A DNA stretch of 45,959 bases. Origin: a virus. Below are positions 39,367 to 45,959 of this stretch, piece after piece; position 1 is the stretch's first letter; the number at the start of each line of letters is the position of its first letter. The position numbers were made by a program, and so were the translations under genes. The stretch is taken from positions 1-45,959 of IMG/VR virus record IMGVR_UViG_3300031722_000052. The stretch is one strand, 5' to 3'. The notes under the pieces are model-generated. The model searched no databases. It saw nothing but the letters and a program-made list of their open reading frames with translations, and was not told the origin of the DNA.

Positions 39367-39771
39367 TTAGTATGCGACTGGGTTGTTAAGAGCCGGAGCA
39401 GCAAGGCTGTCCAACAGTTCGTCATAAGTAATGCAGACGTCTACACCAGGAGCACCCGGAGCTACAGAGAACGTCAGATATACGGTCGAAGCAGTGATAT
39501 TAACAGCTACCGAGATAGCTACTTCGCTGATAAGGCCAGCAGTCGTAACGTCCGTAGCACTAGAAGCGACTGGAACAGCAGTAGCAGCCAGGAACTGAGC
39601 GCCAGCAGCCGCATTACCAACACTCAGGTTAGTTGCAACAGTGCCCTTGTTACGAGCGTATACACGCTGGAGCTTAGCACCAGCCGGAATAGCGAATGAA
39701 GTATTGGCTACAAGGTTCTGGAGAAGTACACGACGATCTACCTTGGTAGAGCCGCGCTGAAAAATAGACAT
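39367..39771 (-). CDS. Probable virion decoration/structural protein
   Basis: A 134-aa protein starting MSIFQRGSTKVDRRVLLQNLV. It is beta-rich with many Ala, Val, Thr and small residues (PVASSATDVTTAGLISEVAISVAVNI) and codons that end in C/G more than its surroundings, like the capsid gene. AAGGA lies 8 nt upstream. Being the last late gene after terminase, well expressed and beta-rich, it fits a capsid decoration protein, but no signature proves it. Confidence 0.6.
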   Translation of the reverse strand: MSIFQRGSTKVDRRVLLQNLVANTSFAIPAGAKLQRVYARNKGTVATNLSVGNAAAGAQFLAATAVPVASSATDVTTAGLISEVAISVAVNITASTVYLTFSVAPGAPGVDVCITYDELLDSLAAPALNNPVAY

Positions 39772-39854
39772 AAATTAGTCCTTTCGAGGTTGCCACAAGG
39801 AGGCTCAGGGAGAGCCGCCAGAGTTGGCATGGATGATTGCCCATCTCGGGCTAG

Positions 39855-39871
39855 AAAACCTCTGAGAGAGG
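39855..39871 (-). terminator. Weak terminator-like hairpin
   Basis: On the minus strand, CCTCT-CTC-AGAGG is followed by TTTT. Two more short hairpins (GCCC-GAGAT-GGGC and GGCTC-TCCCT-GAGCC) follow before the 134-aa gene. The stems are only 4-5 bp, so attenuation or mRNA protection is as likely as termination. Confidence 0.35.
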
Positions 39872-39896
39872 CAGGAAGGCTGGGTTTTGAGGCCCT

Positions 39897-40121
39897 TTAG
39901 GCTGTTTCTTCGGTCGGTTCCGGATTGAGCGCGACGGCATCCCGGCTATCAAGGGCTTCCTTAACAGCCAGAGCCTTAGACTGGTCCAAATAAGGGCCAT
40001 AACTAGCGATTATTACGTTAGTAGTGACCTGACTACCCTCAGAGACAGGAACTGCTTCACTGCGAACTACGGTATAGCCGATAACATCGATCTTACCGCT
40101 CACGATTTCATTTGTAGACAT
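39897..40121 (-). CDS. Small hypothetical protein
   Basis: A 74-aa protein starting MSTNEIVSGKIDVIGYTVV. It is beta-rich with an acidic end (ALNPEPTEETA) and a helical SKALAVKEALDSRDA segment. AAGGAGA lies before the start, overlapping the preceding stop region. Likely late and possibly virion-associated by position. Confidence 0.65.
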   Translation of the reverse strand: MSTNEIVSGKIDVIGYTVVRSEAVPVSEGSQVTTNVIIASYGPYLDQSKALAVKEALDSRDAVALNPEPTEETA

Positions 40122-40130
40122 AGTATCTCC

Positions 40131-40283
40131 TTACGGATTATGAATAGTAGGCTGATTAGTGCCTAGTACAATAGCAGGGCGTACATAGTTCTGCCGAGGG
40201 ATACGTACATAGTTATTAGCACCGTGTCCCTTCCCTCGGCTACCCATTCTACGTACCTTCTTAGATACAATAGGGATAGCCAT
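40131..40283 (-). CDS. Small basic protein
   Basis: A 50-aa ORF starting MAIPIVSKKVRRMGSRGKGH, basic and glycine-rich, then VRIPRQNYVRPAIVLG. AAGGAG lies 6 nt before ATG. It ends 9 nt before the next start. The basic N-terminus could bind nucleic acid. Below usual size limits but well supported by the ribosome site and spacing. Confidence 0.62.
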   Translation of the reverse strand: MAIPIVSKKVRRMGSRGKGHGANNYVRIPRQNYVRPAIVLGTNQPTIHNP

Positions 40284-40292
40284 AGTTACTCC

Positions 40293-40709
40293 TTAGCTAA
40301 GTACGATAGCAGTAACTACACCAGCAGCAACAGTAACAGTAGCGGTGCTTACATAAGTACCAGTAACAGGTACTACAAGAGCCTGAGCTGATGTAACGAT
40401 AGCAGCAGTAGAAGGAGTATTAGCACTAACTACACCTACTGGCGTAACTAGGATAGTACCTGCTACAGTCTTAGTATTGGCACTGTTACTAATATTAATA
40501 GCCTGTGTAGACGTTACTACTGTCGACAAGATAGTAGCCATATTAGCTAAGATAGCATTAAACTGCGTTACCATATATGGAATAATCTTAGGGGACCGCG
40601 TATAAAGAGCATCTAGCTCCCTAAGGGCAGTACGCCAAGAGCCGATATCACCTCGATAACCACCAGTCTGACTGGCACTACCAAAGGACGGGAAAGTAAA
40701 TCTGCCCAT
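40293..40709 (-). CDS. Beta-rich, Thr/Val-rich late protein
   Basis: A 138-aa protein starting MGRFTFPSFGSASQTGGYRG. Residues 1-60 contain a helical part (SWRTALRELDALYT); residues 70-138 are almost only Thr, Val, Ala, Ser and Ile (TKTVAGTILVTPVGVVSANTP). That composition suits a fibrous or surface virion part. The start overlaps the preceding stop (TAATG). Confidence 0.62.
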   Translation of the reverse strand: MGRFTFPSFGSASQTGGYRGDIGSWRTALRELDALYTRSPKIIPYMVTQFNAILANMATILSTVVTSTQAINISNSANTKTVAGTILVTPVGVVSANTPSTAAIVTSAQALVVPVTGTYVSTATVTVAAGVVTAIVLS

Positions 40710-41065
40710 TAAGCAGTCTCCTCTACAGTCTTAGATTTAAGTTGTAGACCATAGCTTTCCAGAGGCTCACGTGCCAACTCGGCAGCAGCTTGGTTAGCCA
40801 TACGTTCGGCCTGATTACGACGGTCTTTATCCCGGCGTTTCTTAACATGCGCAAGTGCCACCATCAGTGTACCGATAAGAAGGTCTTCCTTAGCGAGATT
40901 ACCCGTGGTATTAGCAGCGGCACGAACTACAGCCTTACGAAGATCAGTAGTATATCCCCAAGTATCCATGGGCCACCGAATAGAGGCGCCATTGTCTGAG
41001 ACTTCACGTACTAGCTTCATCCAGCTTGGTTCTGTATTAATAGCATCCTCAGTTGGATTGCTCAT
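40709..41065 (-). CDS. Late protein of unknown function next to terminase
   Basis: A 118-aa protein starting MSNPTEDAINTEPSWMKLVREV. The body is helical and basic (HVKKRRDKDRRNQAERMANQAAAELARE). It overlaps the terminase stop by ATGA. It may assist packaging, but this is from position only. Confidence 0.65.
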   Translation of the reverse strand: MSNPTEDAINTEPSWMKLVREVSDNGASIRWPMDTWGYTTDLRKAVVRAAANTTGNLAKEDLLIGTLMVALAHVKKRRDKDRRNQAERMANQAAAELAREPLESYGLQLKSKTVEETA

Positions 41066-42885
41066 CGTCCTAGTCTCCCTATCTTGCCAATACCATACTT
41101 GCTAGTGGCCTGTAGTGAAGGGCTCAGTCCCGGCATAGGCCGACCATCACCTTTCGGATTTCTCATCATGTTCTCGTATGCCAGATTAGCAGCACGTACC
41201 TTCTCGGCCATCTCATCTTGCGATAGAGCGTCCACCCAGTAGCGTACTGTCCCGGCGAGAGCATCTAGCCTGTCTTCATGTAGCAGTGACTTCTTATCAC
41301 GAGTGATACGAGCCATCTGCCAGAAGAGACTATAAGTTTGTCTATTATCACCCGGATACTTCTGGATGCTAAGAAAGTCGGTCTGAATAACCTCCTGATG
41401 TATCACTAGCTTCCCGGCACCCAATACAGGTTCCAAGATATCAATGATACGGAGTTCTTTCTGCCCACTCTCCCATACGTCCTCGACGCCAACAGCGACA
41501 AGTTTCTCAAGTAACAAAAGTCTGCGAAGTACAGAAGCCAAAGCACCATTACCAAAGTTCTGCTCAATAGAAATAGCTCTTACTTGCCACTTCTTAATGA
41601 GCTGAACTAGAGGTGCCAACTGCTCATCTGTAATACCACCCGGAACACCGCCGACAGCAAAGATATGCACCCTACCAGCCATAAAGCCGGAAATAGCATA
41701 TGCCGTCTCGTCTCCATTCTGACCACCACCACCTGGGTCGATATACATATGCAGGTCTGTCATAGCCCCAAAGTCCTCGGCCTTCTGTACAGAGTACATC
41801 TTGTCTCGGATAGGGTAGCCATCAGGAAGCTTAATAGAGTTCTCTTCGGTGCGCACAAAGCTGAGGGTCATAGGAGCATTACGCTTACCTAGAATATCAG
41901 CTGCTGTGTCCCAATTAAGGAACCGAATGTACCCAACTTTCAGGGGATATCTATCTTGGTCTGACAGCTTAGTTGATAGCATGTGTTGTAGATTGAAGTA
42001 TGCAGGGCCTTGGTCTACTTCCTTCTTAAGAAGCGCTTCCTCACCTAACAATACAGGGTCAATAGGTTGTCCTCTGTCACCGGTCGGCCCGCCACCTTTC
42101 CTTAGGTTAGGATTAGCAGCGAGCCTCTCGACGATCAAAGGGGCTAGGAACCCTTCGTAATCAGCTTCCTCTTTCTCGGTAGGATATCTCCCCGGCCATA
42201 CTCTGATCTGAGTACCTCGGCCCGGTAGACTATTGTACAGGCTGTCCACAGACTGCGGTGTACCTAGCCACACGATATCTCCATTCGAACAGATCGAGCT
42301 AAAGTCTAGTGTTAGATGGTGCAGTCTAATACGTTGTGTAGCAGTCTGCGAATTTTTCGTGCTCTCGATGTCGTCAGCGATCAGCAGATCGGCGCGACGG
42401 CCCTGCATATTGGCTGTGATGCCAATACACGCCACAGAGGGGCTTTTCTCCGGGCCTTTGAGTGAGTGATGTACGTCGAAGGCATCCACGCCCGAACGGT
42501 CGCCAGCGGCCCTGTCTGGCCGAAGGCATTCCAACTCTGACATACCCATGATAATCTGGATGATCCAATTAGCAATCTCAGTAGCCATGTCTCCACCAGC
42601 CGATAGGATGAGTACCCTAGTGGTTGGATCGTGTATCAAACGCCATACAGCGTAGATAGCAGTAATCGTTGTCTTAGCCTGACCGCGCTGAGCCTGTACC
42701 ATTCGGTATTGTGGACCATAGGCTACCCATGCTCCAATATCCGTCTGGATTTCAGTACATGTAAAGCGCATAAAGCCTTCGATAACATCAACCATGAAGT
42801 CATCGAACTCAGCATAGTGAGACTGCAACAACTCAAGATCACGCCATCTTGCGAGTGCGTCATAAGTTGCTTCATTACCTCTCAT
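41062..42885 (-). CDS. terL: Terminase large subunit (T7 gp19-like)
   Basis: A 607-aa protein (T7 gp19 is 586 aa). Walker A AQRGQAKTT (residues 65-73, the deviant RGxxKT form of T7-like terminases), Walker B LLIADDIES (167-175), coupling motif WLGTPQS near 206-212, and nuclease acids YIDPGGGG (Asp383), ISIEQNFG (Glu441) and HEDRLDALAG near the end. It packages DNA into the procapsid through the portal and cuts concatemers to mature ends. It follows the small subunit by 61 nt. Confidence 0.96.
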   Translation of the reverse strand: MRGNEATYDALARWRDLELLQSHYAEFDDFMVDVIEGFMRFTCTEIQTDIGAWVAYGPQYRMVQAQRGQAKTTITAIYAVWRLIHDPTTRVLILSAGGDMATEIANWIIQIIMGMSELECLRPDRAAGDRSGVDAFDVHHSLKGPEKSPSVACIGITANMQGRRADLLIADDIESTKNSQTATQRIRLHHLTLDFSSICSNGDIVWLGTPQSVDSLYNSLPGRGTQIRVWPGRYPTEKEEADYEGFLAPLIVERLAANPNLRKGGGPTGDRGQPIDPVLLGEEALLKKEVDQGPAYFNLQHMLSTKLSDQDRYPLKVGYIRFLNWDTAADILGKRNAPMTLSFVRTEENSIKLPDGYPIRDKMYSVQKAEDFGAMTDLHMYIDPGGGGQNGDETAYAISGFMAGRVHIFAVGGVPGGITDEQLAPLVQLIKKWQVRAISIEQNFGNGALASVLRRLLLLEKLVAVGVEDVWESGQKELRIIDILEPVLGAGKLVIHQEVIQTDFLSIQKYPGDNRQTYSLFWQMARITRDKKSLLHEDRLDALAGTVRYWVDALSQDEMAEKVRAANLAYENMMRNPKGDGRPMPGLSPSLQATSKYGIGKIGRLGR

Positions 42886-42946
42886 ATAAACTCTTCCTTT
42901 CCTAGCTGAGTTTACTAAGATAGCTCTAATAAGCTACCCTATAAGC

Positions 42947-43291
42947 TTAGCCTTCCTGTGCAAACGGTATAATATTTCCGACTGATCTTTTCCGTGCGTT
43001 CTCGCGCTTCTTGGCCAATTGCTCAGCCAGTCCACCCATGTTCTCACTATCTTCGATCTGACAGGTAATCTTATTGTCTGCAAGGAACTTAGTAGCTGCA
43101 CTCAGGAACGCAGGAGATACCTCCGGCATCTGGCCTATCGCCTCCAAGATTGAATTCTCGTCACCGTTCTTAAGGGCTTCTTCGAATGCAATCTGTGCAG
43201 CCTCTACGTTAGTAAGGGCGCGCACCATAACAGCAGCGACCTTAGCATGTACGAGGCCCATGATGGCTTCTGTAGCTGCTGTCTTAGTCAT
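42947..43291 (-). CDS. terS: Terminase small subunit (T7 gp18-like)
   Basis: A 114-aa protein with a helical body and SAATKFLADNKITCQIEDSE near residues 65-85, the signature of T7-like DNA maturase A. A basic QLAKKRENARKRS tail follows. It recognises concatemer DNA and activates the large subunit. It starts 13 nt past the holin stop. Confidence 0.9.
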   Translation of the reverse strand: MTKTAATEAIMGLVHAKVAAVMVRALTNVEAAQIAFEEALKNGDENSILEAIGQMPEVSPAFLSAATKFLADNKITCQIEDSENMGGLAEQLAKKRENARKRSVGNIIPFAQEG

Positions 43292-43304
43292 TCCGGTTTA
43301 CCCT

Positions 43305-43478
43305 TCATTTTGCAGCCCACTCCTTTATTGCTTTAATAGCTTTGGGTACTTCCTGGCAGAGCCTAGCTATAACTAGGATCAAGCCAAGAACATACATAAC
43401 ATCACTTCGCCAATGCCCGAACAGAGCGAAGCTAGCTACAATCCAGCTAGTCAAACCTGCCATTAAGGCATTAAGCAT
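43305..43478 (-). CDS. Class II-like holin (T7 gp17.5 position)
   Basis: A 57-aa ORF (MLNALMAGLTSWIVASFALF...). Two hydrophobic segments (about residues 4-20 and 27-40) and a basic C-terminus (PKAIKAIKEWAAK) fit a two-TM holin. AAGGAG lies 6 nt before ATG. It lies between tail fibre and small terminase, exactly where T7 gene 17.5 lies. It would permeabilise the inner membrane at lysis time. Too short for most gene finders, so easily missed. Confidence 0.85.
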   Translation of the reverse strand: MLNALMAGLTSWIVASFALFGHWRSDVMYVLGLILVIARLCQEVPKAIKAIKEWAAK

Positions 43479-43488
43479 AGTCATCTCC

Positions 43489-45279
43489 TTAAGTATATAT
43501 ACCGCCAGTATTTACACTACCTACTGTATTACCAGGCCACGTAGTACCTCCGGAAATAACTACACCATTCAGTGTAATAAGGTACTTAGTACCTATACTA
43601 CCTGCACCGGCGCCAGTACCACTAAACGCGCAGAATGAGATGTTAGCCATACTCGGACCCTGTACATAAATCCAGTATGCAAATTGCATACCATTAGGTA
43701 CTAGGAACGTAGCACCGCCTGCATTCCAAGCACCGCCAGAACCAGTCATATGTACGTGAACACCATTAGATGCTGCACTACCAAGACCGTAAATCTTACA
43801 ACCAGTGGAGGTATCAAGGCAGTTAGCAGAACCGCCTGCATCAATACGAATATGATCGCCCTGAATACACGGTCCAAACCAGCAGTTAATGTAATCGATT
43901 GTACCGCCTTGTGAAGGGTTAAGACATACACCACTTATGAAAGTACCGTGGTCAAAGTCAAAGCCATTAACTGTAACGATAGCATTGTCACGACACTGAA
44001 TAAAGGCTTGGTTATTAGCATTAGCTACCCAACGAATAGGAGCTACACCGGTAACGTCGCCCTCAAGAGTTACTTGACAGGAACCCATAAGCTGACCAGC
44101 AAAAGATGGAATGAATATCTCACCAGTGATACTAGAAATAACTCTGATATATGGCATGACATTATTACAGTCTACATTGCGAACCAAGTTAGTAAAAGCG
44201 TCAGTAACAGACTTGAAACAACCGGCACCAGAAGTAGCCAGACCATCTACAAGACCTTCACCATTGGATGTACCGTTAGCTGGGTCTACATAGAACCTAG
44301 ACAAACCACCCACATCACCAAGCTTAAATCTCTGCTTGCGCCCTACAACTACCCAATCTGTAGTACCACGTTTAACACGCACCGTCTGACCTGGCCACAG
44401 AATAAATGGCGACTGACTGGCGACGTTAATACGTTTACCACGAGTAAGACTTTCATTTGTAATATCTACAAAGAAATTAGTACGGTACGCACTAGGTACA
44501 TCTCCAATAGCTGCAAAGGTTACAGCATACAAAGAACCACCGCACAGCATAGTATTAGCATGATCTGTACCAGTAACTGTATAAGCTGCTGATACAAGTG
44601 TAGGATTGTTATCATAGAAGGCAGTAAGTAGCGTATCGATCTGCGCCTTTGTATAGTTCAAAGCGTCGATCTGCGTCTTACTATAAAAAGCAGCATTTGT
44701 CTGTGTACGAGTATAGAAGTTCGTAGCTAGGTTTGCATCTGAGTCCGTTTTATTATAGAAGGTAGCATTAGCCTGTGTCTTCGTATAGAAGTTAGTAATA
44801 TTAAGTACATCAGTGATCTGACCACCAGACTTAATGCTACCATCAGCAGCTACCATTAGCAGATCACCAGTAACAAAAGGACCGATGATGTCTCTACCTT
44901 GCTCACCTATAGGAGCTTTGATAGCACGGTATCCCTGATCTAGAGCCTCATGTCCAATCATAATGGCCTGCTCTTGAGCAGTATTTAGATTAGGGCCAGT
45001 GATACCTTCACCATCTTCCCAATCTACAATAAGGGCTGTCTTAGTTACTGTACGAGTAAATACGTAGTTTTGCCCAATAGCAGCAGGTGCCCCGCCAACT
45101 TGTACAAGGGTAGACGATAGCCAACCCAAGGTACGATATGCAGGATTTCCTGAACCATCAACCTCTGTACCAACTCGGCACGTAATATCTGTAGCAGCAT
45201 TAATAAACCCGAGTGCAAAGTTGACCGGTATTTGCGTAGTTACGCCATCTCCCGGTACTACAATGGTTGAATATGCCAT
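43489..45279 (-). CDS. Tail fibre protein (T7 gp17-like N-terminus)
   Basis: A 596-aa protein. Residues 1-150 match the T7-like fibre attachment domain (MAYSTIVVPGDGVTTQIPVN, then DWEDGEGITGPNLNTAQEQA). Residues about 163-220 are repeats of the FYTKTQANATFYNKT type, which form a trimeric shaft. The C-terminal 370 residues are Gly/Asn/Ser-rich, beta-solenoid-like, with no lyase or peptidase motif that I can see; this part decides host range. AAGGAG lies before ATG and a promoter lies 18 nt upstream. Confidence 0.93.
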   Translation of the reverse strand: MAYSTIVVPGDGVTTQIPVNFALGFINAATDITCRVGTEVDGSGNPAYRTLGWLSSTLVQVGGAPAAIGQNYVFTRTVTKTALIVDWEDGEGITGPNLNTAQEQAIMIGHEALDQGYRAIKAPIGEQGRDIIGPFVTGDLLMVAADGSIKSGGQITDVLNITNFYTKTQANATFYNKTDSDANLATNFYTRTQTNAAFYSKTQIDALNYTKAQIDTLLTAFYDNNPTLVSAAYTVTGTDHANTMLCGGSLYAVTFAAIGDVPSAYRTNFFVDITNESLTRGKRINVASQSPFILWPGQTVRVKRGTTDWVVVGRKQRFKLGDVGGLSRFYVDPANGTSNGEGLVDGLATSGAGCFKSVTDAFTNLVRNVDCNNVMPYIRVISSITGEIFIPSFAGQLMGSCQVTLEGDVTGVAPIRWVANANNQAFIQCRDNAIVTVNGFDFDHGTFISGVCLNPSQGGTIDYINCWFGPCIQGDHIRIDAGGSANCLDTSTGCKIYGLGSAASNGVHVHMTGSGGAWNAGGATFLVPNGMQFAYWIYVQGPSMANISFCAFSGTGAGAGSIGTKYLITLNGVVISGGTTWPGNTVGSVNTGGIYT

Positions 45280-45296
45280 ATATACTCCTTTGATTA

Positions 45297-45314
45297 TCCA
45301 TATAGGGCATAGGA
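45297..45314 (-). promoter_or_regulatory. Phage RNA polymerase promoter before the tail fibre gene
   Basis: The minus strand reads TCCTATGCCCTATATGGA then TAATCAAAGG. It fits the recurrent motif and lies between the gp16-like stop and the fibre start, the place of T7 phi17. Confidence 0.75.
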
Positions 45315-45339
45315 AGTTAGTACTCCCTACGCCTATTGG

Positions 45340-45959
45340 TTACTTCAATGCGTCCTGCAATACGCCTACTAGACCTCCCGGCTTAGTATTACCGGCAGCT
45401 TTAAGGGCTGCGGCAGCAGGATCAGCATCGACTTCTTTAGCTCTATCTTCCTCTGCTTTGGCAGTGCGTGCAGCATTTCTTGCTTCTGCTCTAGGGTCCT
45501 GTCTCATGGCATTGAAGATGGCAGCAAAACCATACAAGTTACCAATCAATGGGGTTGAGGTAAGAGCATTAATGTCTGTATTAGACGGGCCAGCATTCCA
45601 GATACTATGGGCAAGTGCAGCAGGTGCCCTAGCCATTCTATCAAGAGTACTAAATGCAGCAGGCGAACTAATAACCTGCCCTGCGCCCTGACCGCCATAC
45701 CCGCCGAACTTAAGGTTATTAAGTCCGAGCATACCAGCGAGAGGATCAGTCCACATAGGTATCCAGCCAGCCATATTAGACTGGGCAAATCCACCACGAG
45801 CAATCTTGCCCCATGATAGGTCGTCAGACTTACCATTGATAGTCTGCTTGACAGCATAGGCAGCAGATGCAGTAGCAAGCCCATACGCGAACGTCATAGC
45901 TGCTTCTGTATCCATGATCCTAACCTGTCGTAGAGCCTGCTTTTCAATAGCTAGCATAC
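45340..45959 (-). CDS. Internal virion protein D-like, C-terminal part
   Basis: This is the 3' end of the gene that begins at 3157. It contributes 173 codons after the junction plus the stop (45340-45860; the last 99 bases repeat bases 1-99). It has Gly/Ala-rich stretches (MTFAYGLATASAAYAVKQTI), an AGGFAQ...GWIPMWTDPLAGMLGLNNL segment and a charged helical tail (RNAARTAKAEEDRAKEVDAD). The apparent start in this copy is an artefact of the window edge. Confidence 0.8.
   Translation of the reverse strand, partial: MLAIEKQALRQVRIMDTEAAMTFAYGLATASAAYAVKQTINGKSDDLSWGKIARGGFAQSNMAGWIPMWTDPLAGMLGLNNLKFGGYGGQGAGQVISSPAAFSTLDRMARAPAALAHSIWNAGPSNTDINALTSTPLIGNLYGFAAIFNAMRQDPRAEARNAARTAKAEEDRAKEVDADPAAAALKAAGNTKPGGLVGVLQDALK
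45861..45959. repeat. Terminal direct repeat, copy 2 (assembly overlap)
   Basis: Identical to bases 1-99. It should be removed when the map is closed into a circle of 45,860 bp. Confidence 0.93.

Noticed and set aside
1-45959. Lysogeny genes, CRISPR arrays, insertion sequences or attachment sites
   Set aside because: I found no integrase, repressor, transposase, repeat-spacer array or att-like repeat; the genome looks strictly lytic.

Overview
The window is one near-complete genome of a T7-supergroup podovirus (Autographivirales type, with its own single-subunit RNA polymerase). It is a circular map of 45,860 bp written with a 99-bp overlap: bases 1-99 recur exactly at 45861-45959, inside one coding frame that runs through the junction. 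Every gene I can support lies on the minus strand, so transcription runs from high to low coordinates. The RNA polymerase gene sits directly ahead of the structural genes, behind the DNA-metabolism genes. That is the phiKMV-type order rather than the T7 order. The host cannot be read from the sequence; it is Gram-negative, because spanins are present.

Read in the direction of transcription: (1) About 38.1-39.3 kb is a gene-free, partly AT-rich region with a phage-type promoter, repeats and structured RNA. It lies between the last late gene and the first early gene, so it is where the physical genome ends should be. (2) 38.0-32.2 kb is the early region. It holds many very small unknown genes, often coupled by TAATG or ATGA overlaps, and unusual intergenic RNAs closed by 17-22 bp inverted repeats, one of them tRNA-like. 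(3) 32.2-30.8 kb holds an endolysin with a C-terminal membrane segment and Rz/Rz1 spanins. (4) 30.8-15.4 kb holds a kinase-like protein whose frame overlaps the primase for about 800 nt. It continues with primase, DnaB-like helicase, a metallophosphoesterase, two deoxyribosyltransferase-fold proteins around a DUF5664 (MazZ-like) protein, ATP-dependent DNA ligase, a nucleotidyltransferase-fold protein, family A DNA polymerase, a protein in the position of an SSB, a 5'-3' exonuclease, an endonuclease VII-like nuclease and the RNA polymerase. (5) 15.4 kb down through base 1 and on from 45.86 to 39.37 kb is the late region. It holds small virion genes, portal, scaffold, major capsid, a strong terminator, both tail tubular proteins, three internal virion proteins, tail fibre, holin, small and large terminase, and five short genes of which one may encode a decoration protein.

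Seven copies of a motif built on CCTATATGGA (minus strand) lie in gene gaps at places that match T7 promoters, such as before the capsid, before the tail fibre and near the left end. They are probably recognised by the phage RNA polymerase. Genes are tightly packed, with start and stop codons overlapping across most of the map. The most unusual content is the set of structured early-region RNAs, the nucleotide-enzyme cassette at 24.7-27.9 kb, the kinase/primase overlap, and an internal virion protein with two different peptidoglycan hydrolase domains.
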